From Pyrocephalus nanus (taxonomy: Eukaryota > Chordata > Aves > Passeriformes > Tyrannidae): 64,000 nt of DNA. The DNA is taken from assembly GCA_038380795.1 (NCBI GenBank), contig CM076260.1, positions 79,955,843 through 80,019,842 on the forward strand, given 5' to 3'. The notes under the pieces were generated by a model, which did not search any database, was not told where the DNA came from, and worked only from the letters and a program-made list of their open reading frames with translations. Shown here in pieces: positions 51,557 to 64,000 of this stretch. Both the position numbers and the translations under genes were made by a program. The first letter of the stretch is position 1. The number at the start of each line of letters is the position of its first letter.

Positions 51557-54500
51557 GAAGGGCTTTTGCCATTGAATTGTATGCTGCTGGGTGAAGTGGT
51601 GAAATTAGAATCCATAAGCCACCTCTGATTTTCATCCTTTTGATTTATGAGCAACTTTGTTGTCACTCTTCCCTTGCTTAGCTTAGCCCAGTCTGAGTAC
51701 AACTCGCCGGGGGTTTTTCTTAGTGTCACTGGATGCAGTAAATGCTCTCTACCCTGGTGTTTTTCAAATGCAAAGATCAAGCACAGTGACAATACTCACC
51801 CCTGCAAATGGGACAGGAAAAATCCTGTCCTGCTGCAATACTCGGAGCTGGTTTTTCTTTGACAGACACAGTTTAACACATTAAAGGTTAATCACTGTAC
51901 TTTCTTGTTCTCCTCAATGTATCAGAAGACAGGAGTACTTTCCTGGCACAATGCTGATCTCAGAGCAAGGCAGGGGAATGAAAGCATGGGGTACTTAATG
52001 AAATTAACAATTTTAGTTAAAGTCAATACACTTTTTATTTGTGTCACAGATTATGTCGATGCTCTCTTACACGGAAAAGGCATTCCCCCCACCTCTGTTT
52101 TTCTCTCTACTTGCACAAGCAACCTTGCACAATTTGATAGCATCTCTTGATAAATATCCAGCATTGGTAGAGCTCATTTGCACTGAAAACTTGCCAGCAA
52201 GACAATATGCAGATGAACTGAATCCAGACAGGTAGCAACAGATAAAGCTTGAGTATGCATTCAGGAAGTTATCTTACTGTTAGCATGTAAACCTGTTTTT
52301 CATCTCAAAATTCCAAGATGTTGAATTGGTAGAGGCAATATTACCCAACTTGGTTACACATTTTGAAATTCCTTTAAAAATAAAAGACCTTATGACAGTG
52401 CAGTATTGAGACAAATATCTGAGACAACTTAGCTTTAGCTACTGTCATGAGAGCAAGCAACTAACTAGTAGGGCATTCCCTGGTCATAAGTTATTTTGTG
52501 TGACTTTTTTGTAAGTTTTGAGAAGTTACACTGTGTTTCACAGGACACAATGTCTGTGTTTCAGAACACCTCAAATTGCAACATGCAGCAATTTCCCATT
52601 CTTCCTTAGCAAGGTCTCCAATCGTATTTACATGTACATTTGAAAAACAGCTACTTTGTGCTACTGTCTAAAGCAAAGTTCTCCACAAAATACTTTGGTA
52701 AATATTGTGAATTCCCAATATGTTGAGAAAATTAACATCCTAAATATTTTTTCCTTTTTATGACTGTATATACTGAAACTTTTGTTTTGCAGCAATGTAG
52801 GACCTAATTCCATTTTTTGAAGTTTGCCAAGCACACTATTGCATGAAAATATTTTCTCTTTCTCTTTTCTAGTTCATCAACAATGATTTGAGTAGAAAGA
52901 CCCAGTTCAGAATGCTTCTACTTGTTGGTTGTCACTTTTGCCAGTTTTCAGAAGACTTCTGAAGTGCTGGCCAGCCTTGAAAGTACATTAAATCCTTGGT
53001 GTACATCATTCAATATACCTGAATTATTATGAAATGAATTCATGATGTTGCTGTAATGAATACACTTTGATTCCAGAACTTTATCTTCCCTTCTGGCTGC
53101 CCATCAGCCGTATTTTCCAAGAGCACACTGCACGCCTAGAAAAAGCTGATTCTCCTCTTAGCAAAGTTTTTGCAACTGTGGCAGTATCCTTTTTCCTTTG
53201 CCCTCTCTCTTTTTTATCTTTTGTGATGATGGAGAGAAGTAAAAAAAAGGTTTTCTTACCTAATTTTGATATTTCTAGGCTCCTTGTCATTGTTCTTTAG
53301 TTGCCTATACCCTATACCTATACTCTCTCCCTTTACTGGTCATGTGTGCCTTGCACACCTCCGTTTTCCTCCAAGATGACTATTTGGTTGTAAAATACAT
53401 ATTTTTTTATTATTAATTAGTAGAATCGCAGCATTTTCCGAGGGTGAGGTTTTCCTCTTTGATATATTTATCTTGCTCTCACTTTTGTCAAGTTTTGTGG
53501 CCCTTTGGGCAGCTTCTTTCTATTTCTCTGAGCCTTTTTTCTTAGCAGTGCTATAGTCGACCTTTTGCTAGCCTTCCAGCATTTCTAATCAGCTACCATC
53601 TTTTTTTCAGATGCCTACAAACAACCATTTCTTTTTGTTTCTTCCTTCTTACTGTCATCTTCAAATTCACCATGGTAAAGGTGATTCAGGCTTCTGTGTC
53701 TTGCCTGATGATGAAATGACAAACTGAACCTGAGGAAAGAGGTTCCAGTATACCCAGGGGAAAAGAAGGTCATCTGGGAGAGGAGAAGCACTGAATCACC
53801 TGATTAACCATGGAACTGGTTTGTCTGAAGGTTGACAAATATCTCAGGATTAGATACCAAGACAGTGTTTGGGATTCTGGCCTAAAGCAGATAGAATTTC
53901 TAATAGAAAATCAGAGTGGGAAGGAAGGAAGTAGCATCTTTGGTGGCAGCCAAGGGAATACATGCAGAAGGAATTTACTGGTGACCACAGGGTCACAACA
54001 CAACATGAACTCTCACTCAAAATTGCGTAATTCAATATTAGATGTTGTACAGATAAGTAAGGGGAGGATTAACTATTGACTAAATTTCTGAAGGCCAGGA
54101 ACTATTGTATTTATGAGGTAGCACAACTAGTGCTTATGTGGCAGTCAATATTCTCAGCATTTCCTTGAGTAGCCCCCCGTGGCACAACTCTACTGCTAAT
54201 TATAAGAGGCAGAGTGCTATCCTAATGTGGCTGTGTCATTTCTCATACCAAGATTAGATAATTTAGAATTAGTTTTGATACCTCCAATGTTCCCTTATAG
54301 AAGGACTAGATTTTCTGGTTATATAGGGTTAAGGAAAACTAACTAACAAACCCTGACCAAGTCAAAATAAATATAGTTCATAGAGATTTGATATGTTGGA
54401 TAGGAGTGTGCATAAATCTGTTAACCAAGGTAAAATTATGCACAAGCTCAGTAAACATAGAAACTGAAAATAAATACATTTCTGGTTTTCAGGGACATCT

Positions 54501-57424
54501 GACTAATGCATTCCTAATAAGATCTTCCATTACATTTTATCCCTTTTATCCAGTAACTGGTAAATTCAAGATTGGGTGAGCTTGTAGTCTACCATCAGGT
54601 CAGTAAATATGTGTTCTCTAGGATTTGCTCACTGAAGAAACTTACCTTTTCCTCTCATCTGCATATTCTTTCTTTTCTCTTCCTTTCCTGTCAATATCTA
54701 TCTGGGAAATTTCAGCTTTGCTCATTATCACCTATTTTACTACAGAGCTTCTCTGATCTTCACTCTCTGTTTTCCCTGCTGGATGGATCATCTCACTAGG
54801 AATTTATCAATTCCTTGGCACAGTTCTTATTTGACAATACTTCAGTTTTCAGGGTCTTCATGCCTGCTTCAAAACACCGTCTTTACGTCACTCACTCTCC
54901 CTGGCCAATCTCATTGATTCACCCTTTAAATAAACTTAGGTTATTCAATTTCTTTGCTTTCCCTATTTCCTGCTTCTTTCCTCTTCTCTTCCTCAGGAGT
55001 GTGTTTTTCCTTTTCAGTAACTTTTCCAATTTTTCAATAGAAAAAAAATACTGCTTTTTCACTTTTCTCAGACTTTAATGTTGCTTAGACTGTTTTCTTG
55101 CTTAAATACCACAATTGTCCTTTTTCACTACTGGTCACATCTTCACCACAAGAAACTTTTAATTGATTTCCTCCTTAAAAGTACTGTCAAGTGTCCACTC
55201 TATGCCTCCTCAACTCAAATTGACAATTTATTCAAAAAAAGAAATAGATATTTTCTGACTAGAATCAGACTCTTCCTAATTCTCTTCCCAGAAAATGCAT
55301 TGTTCCTTACAACTTCTCTGCTCCTATTTCATGTATGACCTCTCTCTTTTTTCTCTTTCATCAGAGATAGAATTGTAAATTTGTCTTTCTTTTTTAATGA
55401 TTCTCCTCCCCTTTGTCTCACTTTTCACCATAACTTCTGCCTCTGATATAGCTTTTGCAAAGCAATACTCAGTAATTGTCAAAGGAATCCAAAACTCCGC
55501 ATATGCTTCATATGTCTCTATTCTTAACCTGTTAATTGTTCCCTTGACATCACTTCCCAATTCCATTTTAGTTCAAGTTCTAAACAAACCTTTTTTTAGA
55601 ATCTCTATGCCATCAACTCCACCCTTTTCTTCTTAGCAAAATTCATACAGACACTGTGAACTCCCCAAAATTGTTCTCAAAATCATTCCAGGTGAATAAC
55701 TATGCTGCGTGTTTTTCTCAGCACACAGGTCTTTGTAATATTCATTCATGCACTGGTAGGCTAGTACATGAGAGCTTTGTATTTTCTTAGTATATGGTTA
55801 CTACTCCACTTTCATTCATGTGTGTCCTTTAATTAGTGTGTAAAAGCAAGCAGACTAATGAAAAAAGCTCAGGTAAGGGCTGCATAAGTCAAATTGCAAT
55901 GCATGCATGTACAAAAAGATAAAAAAAGGATCCCCTTATTACAAGACAAAAATACCAACTACTACTGCTTAGGTTAAAAAAAAAATCAAACTAACAAAAA
56001 GTGAAAGCCAAACTGAATCTTTCAGTTGTGGTAGGTAGACAGACTAGGACTAAAATCCTTATTTGAGATAAAGCCTGAACTCCTGAATGGTCTAACATCT
56101 TAATCTGAAAGAGATCCTACAGTGAAGAAAAAGAAAATAAATCTCTAGAGATAAAGTTATCATTGGAAAGAACAAAGTTCTTTTAAGAAGTGTCTAAAAC
56201 ACTTGGAAATGCTATGTGAGAGATGGAGAAATAACACTTGTAGTTGTGTCAGAGAAAAATGAAACTCTGGGAAACTTGGTGATTTAGTTCACTAACATCA
56301 CTAGGAGATCACTCTCTGTAAAATTCAGATTCAAATAGCTCCTGGCATAAGTGAAAGGTGAAACTAAAACTAAACCTGAAACTAGAAGCTCAAACTGAAG
56401 ATAGTAAGCACCAGTATAGAAATATAGAGTGACTAGATGAACACTGACAGAAAAAATATTGCAGCCATGGAGCTCTTTAAGAAAATCTTAGCCTACCTAA
56501 GAAATGTGATATATGCTGAATTAACACTGATGTTGCTGAACTTCTACTCATGTGTGACAGAGTATATTTGGCAAATCAGCGTCACCAAAATCATACCTGA
56601 AAAAGAGCTGGCATGACTGGAGAGAACAGTAAGAAATTCTACCCATACACACAAAATGTGAAAATTAGGAAAGGTAGATGATGGAGCATTTACGGCAGTG
56701 TGAGTTTACAGAAGTCGTTGAGGATTGTGCAGGCCAGCAACACTTTGGGGAACAACACATAGTTGTGATGGAAAGATGCAAGAAAAACAACTAGAAAAGA
56801 ACCAAAGAATGCAAGGTGGTGATGCTATGCAGACAAACAGCAAACCAGAAAATTCATTTCCTCTGTGGGAAATGGACTGACCAGGATGTAGATAACTTAG
56901 GCACCAGACTTCAGTTATAAAATCTATCTTCTTCATTTTTGGAAAAGGCTGTTGGGATTGAAGGGGAAGGAAGTAGGAAGGAATGGAAGACCTAAGTGGG
57001 CTGCTGAAGTGTTTTAAGGGATTCCTAAATATATTACCCAGGGACAGGCATTCTCCCTGTTTATCTATAAAATAGGTACACTAAACCAAAAGTGGTGCAA
57101 ATACTGCTAGAAACATCTGTCTTTTGGAAGAATTACCAACAATGAACCAGAGACAATACATTCTCTAATTTACACTGGGTTTTCCTCTTCTTTTGACATA
57201 TTTTTCTCTAAACTTTAAATGTCATGGGCATTTTCTAAATTGCCAGCAAAGTGAAGAAGGTAGATTTTATTCTTTCTATTCTTTGTTTCATTCTTTCCTT
57301 GAATTGCTTTCTCCACCTTCACATTTTTCTCTTGGGTTATCCCAGAGGCAAGATTTATGTTTACAACTGATGGTTTATGATTAAGACATTGAACTTTGGT
57401 CACCGAATTAGTATTGTCTGTAGG

Positions 57425-57540
57425 TTCAGAAATCTGCTAGCCAGGCACGAGTCCTCAGGGGACCTCCCACAACCAGGGTGCCGACTGGCGCCGAATCCGG
57501 GCTGTAACCCTTAAGCAGTAGCATCCCCCAGTGGCCCTAG
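57425..57540. other. GC-rich, CpG-bearing island of unknown identity
   Basis: About 115 bp of GC-rich DNA with at least five CpG sites sits abruptly in AT-rich, CpG-poor intron. It contains TGGCGCCGAATCCGGG at 57486-57501. That string resembles the start of a lysine-tRNA retroviral primer-binding site (TGGCGCCCGAAC...) without matching it exactly. No flanking LTR, polypurine tract or coding frame is recognisable. It may be a fragment of an LTR element, another retroposon, or a conserved non-coding element. I do not assign an identity. Confidence 0.5.
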
Positions 57541-57742
57541 TTATCACTGCAATGCACTTTTTTAGATAATTTTAGGCACTCTAACTTTCAGTGTAAATTT
57601 AATTCAAGTGCCTCAGAATCAGCCAGGACTCAGGAGTCTGTTGAACTCAGTAAAGAACCATACATATTTATTGAAAAAACTTATTTTCAGTCATTGAATA
57701 TACCATGCATGTATTGCAAAACACATAGCTGTAAAAGTAGGC

Positions 57743-57768
57743 TTTTTTTTTTTTTTTTTTTTTTTTTT
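57743..57768 (+). repeat. poly(T) tract, 26 nt
   Basis: 26 consecutive T are followed by ATTTTTTG. On the minus strand this reads CAAAAAAT then poly(A), so it could be the tail of a retroposed copy. I could not recognise a source gene or matching target-site duplications. Confidence 0.9.
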
Positions 57769-60700
57769 ATTTTTTGTAAAATGCATTCAACAAAGGAGCA
57801 AAATCGGACCAAAAGAAAATCAACCTCTTTGTTGGAGAGCCTTTTTGAAGAATAGAAAATAGGTTCAGATTTCACTCCAAGAATATTAGGTTCTACAGCT
57901 ATTTTTGGGTTTTTTACAAGATCAGGACTCATGGAAGGAATACTATAGCAACCTTCAATTTTTAATCTGCCTTTTGATTGAAGTTCACATACTTAGAAAT
58001 TATAGTACATCATATATATTGAATTAGAATTCTAAATCAAAAATCCCTGGCTGGTGTTTAATTCACTCAATGAAAATTCAACCATATTCTCAGAAAATAC
58101 TCAACAAGAATATACCACATCCCAGTCACTATTCTTAAACCCAGCCCTTCGCAAATCCAAAACTGGGATTGCTTTCCCTATACCCTAAAAGAAGTAAGTC
58201 ACTGAGGAAAGGTGAAGTAATTGGTACTTCAAATTGTCACTGGAAGAGAATAAAAGGCAGAAGGGCAGGCAAATGATGCACAGGTACCACAAATATGGGA
58301 TGCTCGCACCTACCCAGCTCCCTCCCACTCCAGAAGCAGAACAGACACATCAGCACAATCCCTGTACCAGTGCTGACTCAGCAGAGAGGGGATGGAGGAG
58401 GAAGGATGTGCAGGGCTGCCAGGGGAAGAGCCAGAACAGCACTTCTGCACAACTCTTGTGTACAGAATAAGAAAAAGCAATTTTCTCTTCTTAATATTGG
58501 AGCCCTCCAGTAACTTCTAACGCTGCAGCAGTGGAGACGAAGGGTTGTTAATTAAAACAACCCGTATGAAAATCAGTGGGACATCTACATTAGCTTGAAG
58601 TTCAGCAGGGGATTATGAGCAGTGCAGAGCAGAAACCAATGAACACGTTTGTCCTCTCTGTATCGTAATCTCAGCAGACCTGGCGCCACAGGACCCCAAA
58701 GAGGTGACATGGCTTTATCCAGTAGGTAAATCCAATAGGCCTATGGCATCATGTAGTTACTTCTTTCTTCCTATTACTCTTGTCCCAAAAGCTGAGTACA
58801 TGTAGTAGAGTTTTATAACAGATGCATACTTCCATTCTCTGGCTGCAGCGTGAAGCACTGAATACTTGAGACAGGCAGAAAAAAACCCCAAGCCTAATCC
58901 CCAGAACATATGTGCCTTCTCAGAAATTTAAGGGCTAAATGCTGGGGTCCTTCCTCTGAGGTAACCTAAGGGAAATCTGTCTTTCTCAGTATCTCTGAAT
59001 CTGATCCTTCATGAGCAGCAGTCAGCCCAGAGTGTGAATGTGCTGAGACATGACAAACCCATGTAACACCTCTTCCTGAAATTCTGTTATTCTGTGGTTA
59101 AGGCTCATGAGGATTTTTGAAAGGAAGTTTATTTTTGCAAGCTGCTGAGTGCTGACTATGATGTGGGGCAGCTTTCACTTAAGCAAATGTCTTAACTTTT
59201 GTTAAGGATCTTGGACAGACAGGCTATTACTGCGACATTTACAAGGAAAGCCTGGCTTGGCTTAGGCTTTCAGTGAAAGGAGATTTTGTAGGTTTTAACA
59301 AATAATGGACAGCTATTGTTCAGCACAAAGAGAGAAGGCAGCTTTTCATCTTGTCAGACACTGACTCTTCCTTTCTTTTCAAAGTTCTAAAAACATTTCA
59401 GAGGTCCTAAATAATGTTCCTCATAGGTTATTGTCACTACCTAAAACATAGGGGCTGGTATTCAGCATGACAAATCAGTTTTATGTAGCTCAGCCATCTA
59501 TGTCTGCCAGTTGCATGAAGTGGATGATTCTGAAAAAGTCAGCAACCATCACAATGAAAATATACATTATGATACAATGTGTCACACAGCATTGAAAATT
59601 AATCCTGCTGCTAAAGAAATAAAAACTGCACCATAAACACATTATCTGAAAGTAAAATTGGTTTTGACCAAATCTCCAGAGCCTTTAACGTTGTAACAAT
59701 GATTTCCTATTTATATGGACTGTGTGAATTCTCAGGTGATTCCCCTGTGGAGAGTTGTATGAATACTTTTTCCAGAGCTGAGGAAAGGAAAATAGGTAGC
59801 TATAATGGAACTACAGGAGCAGCCAAGCAGTAGATTGATTCAACAGGAGAAATTCAATGTATCCCAAAAGATTTCCTAGGATTTACTCTCCTGCTGCTTA
59901 GGGCACAATTTGTTGTAATGAGAAACTGAGGATTTTGTTTCAGGTGTCTAAGCTTGTAGTGATGACTTGAAGGTATAAAGAGAAAGCAACAACTGAAAAT
60001 CTCTCTTAAATAATGCTTTTGGATGAGGATAGAGCAAGGACAAGCTCTTCAAGGTGCAGAAAAGGTCAAATATCTCATGTAAATAACATTCCTTAAGAGA
60101 TACTAATTGGATGCACAGTCGAAACCTTTCCTTCATCTCCAAACTGCTGCATTAAACAGCTTGAAAACTACAGTACACTTCTGCAAGCAAAACAAAGAAA
60201 GCTTTATTAAATTATCTGGTAAAATTGCACTCAGTTTCACTGTAATCTCTGCTCTCAGAAATGTCTGCAGAAAAAAATACTCAGTTTTCAGCTGTGACGA
60301 ACTGAGCTAACAAGTTATAAAAAACCCCAAACCAAATGAAAAAAAGAAAGTGAGGTTTGGGTTTTTTATTTAATAAGGGAACATTTAAACAGGCAGACTA
60401 TTCTGTTCATCTGGAGCATGCCACATGGTAGAAAGCTGGCAGGAGCATGTACTGCTGCAGTACTACATAAGCCATGTTTAAAAGGTTAAGTGGGACATGC
60501 TCAACATGAATTTCACCCTGCAGAAATGTGAAAATTTGTAGGTACTCATGTCCTCCTCTGTGAAAAGGAATAATCATTATGAACACAGAGCTACTCTACA
60601 GCTGTGATGTACCACAGGCTCTGCAGGTTTTATTGATAATCACTTTTTAGTGAAAGCTCTGAAACACTATGTCGTTTCTCAAGTGGAGCCCAGAGTTTTA

Positions 60701-61763
60701 TTCAGAAACAGACTGCCACATGGAATTTCCTCAGGCAAAATGCTGAATGATGATGGCATCCCCCTTTGATTAGGGAAAACATGTAAAAATCTGGAATGTT
60801 CATATGCACAGCAGAACATATTGTTCAGCACTAGCATGCTCCTCACACTTCTCAACATTGCACTTTGTGCTGAAACATTACACAGTGTACCACCAGAGGA
60901 GAAATGGATGCTCCAAAAAATACCTTACCAAGAATGAACATTCATGTGTGAATGACATTACATCTGAACTTTTGGGACAGGCTTACACTTAGTTACAAAC
61001 AATGTAACCATTCAGAACCCAAAGATTTCAGTCTTAAAGCTTTTACAACACAGACCAAAGCAGATAGCACCTGCCCTTTCTCTACCAGATGACCAAAGCT
61101 GCATTACAGCTCCAAGTTCCAATCAATTTCAAACCTAGCGCATGATGTATGATCTCCTAGACTATCCTTCCTTATCAACAAATGACCATCAGACTCAGAA
61201 ACCTTCCCAGCAGGTAGCATAGGAACAGGTACTGAATAGGAGAGAAGAAAAGTAAGTCCTTCACCACTTTGGCTCCTTCCCAAAATAAGGACCAGAAGCT
61301 CATTAATTTCTATTTGAAATTGCATTTTGCAAGACTTTTTAATTTTTTTTTTCTGTAAATTCTATGTTTAGAGTATACAGAGAATATACATTCTTTCAAC
61401 CTGCTACCTGTCCCTCAGGTCTGATCTATCTCAGCATAAAACACTGATACCCTCATGTCAATGGAGTCTGAACCAGAAAGTCAGCTTCTGATCAGGGATG
61501 GGGGAGCATCTGAAAGCATGAAACAACAAAAACCTGATAATCAGTTATTATTATAGTTCTTGTTATAATTCTGTTTCCTCACAGCCTGACTATGAAAGCA
61601 GAATGGGAGTTCTGCCTCATTCTTTAACCTAGAAAGCAATGCAAGATATACACAAGAAATAGAAAGAGAAAGAAGAATCGAGACGAAGCACAGTCTTTGT
61701 TTTTAATGAGCCAGATAGCTCTCCCCCATCTTTGGAACTAGTTGAAGGAATTACATCTCTTAC

Positions 61764-61949
61764 CTGTACGGTTCCAGAGTCCTGAGGCCATAACGCAGTG
61801 CTTCTTCCCAGGATTCAAGGTTAATACAGGCATCCATGGCACAGTCAAGCATTTTCAGCTGATAGATATTTGTGTCTGGTAGATGACCTATGTTACTGCT
61901 CAAGAGATTCTGGCATCTTGCCAGAACACGCGTCCACTCTGTTATTGAC
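61764..61949 (-). CDS. SMYD3: SMYD3 coding exon, third from last (C-terminal TPR-like domain)
   Basis: This internal coding exon belongs to a SET/MYND lysine methyltransferase. On the minus strand it opens after the acceptor ctaag and closes at AG|GTAAGA. It has one leading base, 61 codons and two trailing bases, and the frame is open throughout. The translation contains NIYQLKMLDCAMDACINL and ends in LRTLEPY; as I recall, human SMYD3 has an almost identical stretch (LPDINIYQLK..LDCAMDACINL, then EEAL.YG.RT.EPYR). The split arginine codon (AG+A) is completed by the exon at 20490. This part encodes helices of the C-terminal domain, which packs against the SET domain and shapes the substrate cleft. 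In mammals the enzyme methylates MAP3K2 and histone lysines. The acceptor is the least certain boundary; the alternative AACAG ten bases further in would shorten the exon. SMYD1 and SMYD2 match less well from memory. Confidence 0.93.
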
Positions 61950-64000
61950 CTTAGTTAAAGAAAGATATTTAATCAAACAAAAATACAAGCTCTAAATGCT
62001 GTTTAGCACGGTGTAAGAGCTACAAAGCATTAAAGTAGAAAAGCTGCCATCATTTCAGACTATGCTACAATTCTTGAAAACACACTTGAACACAGTGGCA
62101 GCTTAAGTAACTATGTTTTGTGTACATCTAGCAAAATAACATCTAAAGAAGGCAGTATTTTAGAAATAAATGGTAAAAAAAAGATGACAAATTACAATGA
62201 TATTTTAATGCACAACAAAAATTCAAATAACTTTTATTTAGGTGTTAAAACATTATTTACTTAAGATACTCCTCCAAATCTTACAGCCAAGGGCAAAAGC
62301 CCATGGAGATAAATCTTAAAAAAGTACCTCAGTACTAAAAAAAGAAAATAATTTTTTATATATTACATAATTACACATTCTTTTATGCTTTCAAAGATTT
62401 TTTTTAGAATTCTCATGAAATTAGAACCTTTTCTTGAAATAAAATAATTTTCTTTCTCCTTGAAACTGTCATAAAGAGCATTGTGGATTTTTTTCATGTA
62501 CAGCTGCATGTTTCATGCATGAGAAAGAAAAACATCATAGTTTTTATGTCTGACTATTCCAAGACTAATGAACTTGGCAGTACAGAAGATTTTCACCCCA
62601 GTGTTACAAGAAGATTTTTTGTGAGTTTGGAATAGAGGAAAAGTAACATGGGGCTTGCATTCACTTTATTTGGATATTCCTTATCATAAATCACTTATTT
62701 TCATTACATTCTACACTGACTTAGCTTCTGTATGGACCAGACTTTTCTCTCTCTGACCACACCTAAGCTGAACACTTTAAGAATTTTCAGTTTTAAAACG
62801 GGTATTGCCATCTCATGGGAGTCCCAGAATGCAGCAGTCTAAACACCAAAAAGACACCACACACATCAGTAAGAACAAATGAAGGAAAGAAATAATTAGA
62901 CTTATAGTGAGAAAAGTAATAACACTGATTGTATCATAGTCCTTTCCATATAATCAGTTCAAGGAAGTCCAGCAGTTATCTTCACAACATTACTGAAAGT
63001 ACCATTCACAGTAATCCAGCAATGAATTTAAAGTGTACAGTGCAAACCTGTGATGAAGTAAGTAGTCCTTCTTGAACATGGGAATATTTACACACTTAAA
63101 TTTAAGAATGTGACCACTATGTGGTTGGGCCAGGATTTATAGCATGGTTGTTACAAGGCTAAACTAATTATTTGTGAATTGCTCTCATGCCCTTGGATTG
63201 AAAGAACCATATAAGGGAAGGAATGTGTTATTATAATTGCACCTTAACCTTTATATCTCTGGCAAACATCCATGTATTCTTTACAACCGATTAAGGACAG
63301 ACAAACAGAAGAATGAGGGATATTATTTCCACTTGATACAATTTTTGTAGAAAGTACAAAGCACTGACATTCTTGAAAGATTACCATTTTAGCTGATGCG
63401 TAGTCTGTCTGCTCTTACTTCTTGTTATTCTGCTTTGTTCACTCACTGGCATATAATAGCAGATGTGCTACATAACAAAACCTGTTGGGACCAAATTTGT
63501 AGGTCCCAACTTAGAAAACTCTCTGTCAGCAGCATTAGGACAAAAGAGAAGCCTCGTATCCTGTATCTGCCCAAGACTAGAGGAGGACTGCCTCAAGCAG
63601 GCTGCCTCTAACTGCAGATCTAGCATTACAATCCTGTATCAGTTATAATCAGAAGGTCAGATAGTGGGAGTGACAAACTTTCTCAACTGCAGAAACTGTT
63701 GGTTTAATTTGCTAAAAAAAAATAGCATTTGCAGAAACTAATAAGTATGTGCCTCAGTCAGCCAGGAAGGTTTTCTACTTATTATTGGCAAGTAGACAAA
63801 AGTCAGGTTCCCTCTTCAATTGCACTCGCCAATGCATGTCAATTAGCACGGGTATTGTGGTGCAATGGAAGGAAAGATGACACATTTCAAATAGCCCATG
63901 ACTGAGAACAGAAGCTGAACAGACACCAGGAACAGATTTTTTTCAACTAGTCCTGATACCTTTTACTACGGTGTATTTGATTAATTTTTAAGTATCAGTT
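61950..64000 (-). other. SMYD3: part of the next upstream SMYD3 intron
   Basis: This sequence lies upstream, in the gene's direction, of the acceptor at 61950. It is AT-rich with scattered A/T runs. I see no further SMYD3 exon before the window ends, so exons for the SET, MYND and post-SET parts must lie beyond position 64000. Confidence 0.75.

Larger units (their letters stand above)
20491..61763 (-). other. SMYD3: SMYD3 penultimate intron (41,273 bp)
   Basis: This very long intron lies between two exons that join in phase through a split arginine codon. SMYD3 is known for huge introns in vertebrates, so the size is expected. Separate entries cover its CR1 fragments, MIR-like relics, simple repeats and CpG-bearing island. 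Large parts have no feature I can name: about 22450-24890, 25200-30030, 34000-41900, 42400-51290, 51560-57430 and 57770-61760. They are AT-rich and without credible coding frames. Confidence 0.85.

Noticed and set aside
53810..54079. 89-codon plus-strand frame with LINE-like feel
   Set aside because: I could not align it by eye to any CR1 or L2 block, so there is not enough to call a mobile element.
57486..57501. Calling an endogenous retrovirus from the primer-binding-site-like string
   Set aside because: The string deviates from the known lysine-tRNA sites, and no LTR pair, polypurine tract or gag/pol frame is visible. It is left as an unidentified island.
57687..57932. 81-codon minus-strand frame ending in poly(A)-like sequence, possible processed pseudogene
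   Set aside because: The poly(A) run is real, but I recognise no source gene. I also find no target-site duplication and no clear poly(A) signal spacing.

Overview
This window looks like nuclear DNA from a bird. It is AT-rich and gene-poor. Its identifiable interspersed repeats are mostly CR1 LINE fragments, some of avian type, with a few very old MIR-like SINE relics. Total repeat density is low, as is usual for birds and lower than in crocodilians, turtles or mammals. There are no bacterial or organellar features and no CRISPR. I could not recognise a tRNA or rRNA gene.

The one gene I can support is the 3' end of SMYD3, a SET/MYND-domain protein-lysine methyltransferase, on the minus strand. 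Three consecutive coding exons are visible. They are 61949-61764 (186 nt), 20490-20382 (109 nt) and 13744-13643 (99 nt plus the stop). All have intact splice sites and compatible phases. Together they encode about 131 residues, the C-terminal TPR-like helical domain. A 3' UTR of roughly 600 nt probably ends after a poly(A) signal at 13045-13040. The exons are separated by introns of 41,273 bp and 6,637 bp. The SET and MYND exons lie beyond the right edge.

Layout: 1-13019 is intergenic DNA downstream of SMYD3. In mammals KIF26B lies on this side, but I see no exon of it here. 13020-13744 holds the 3' UTR and terminal exon. 13745-20381 is the last intron. 20491-61763 is the giant penultimate intron. 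It holds three minus-strand CR1 fragments, an old plus-strand CR1/L3-like relic, MIR-like relics, simple repeats and a small CpG-bearing island. 61950-64000 is part of the next upstream intron.

No undescribed multi-gene system is present. The observations most worth a second look are three arrays of the same CTTTTT hexamer in the same orientation, two recursive-splice-like motifs (one on each strand), a GC-rich island with a retroviral primer-binding-site-like string, a 21-bp palindrome, and a cluster of POU octamers. The long open frames outside repeats are not convincing genes.
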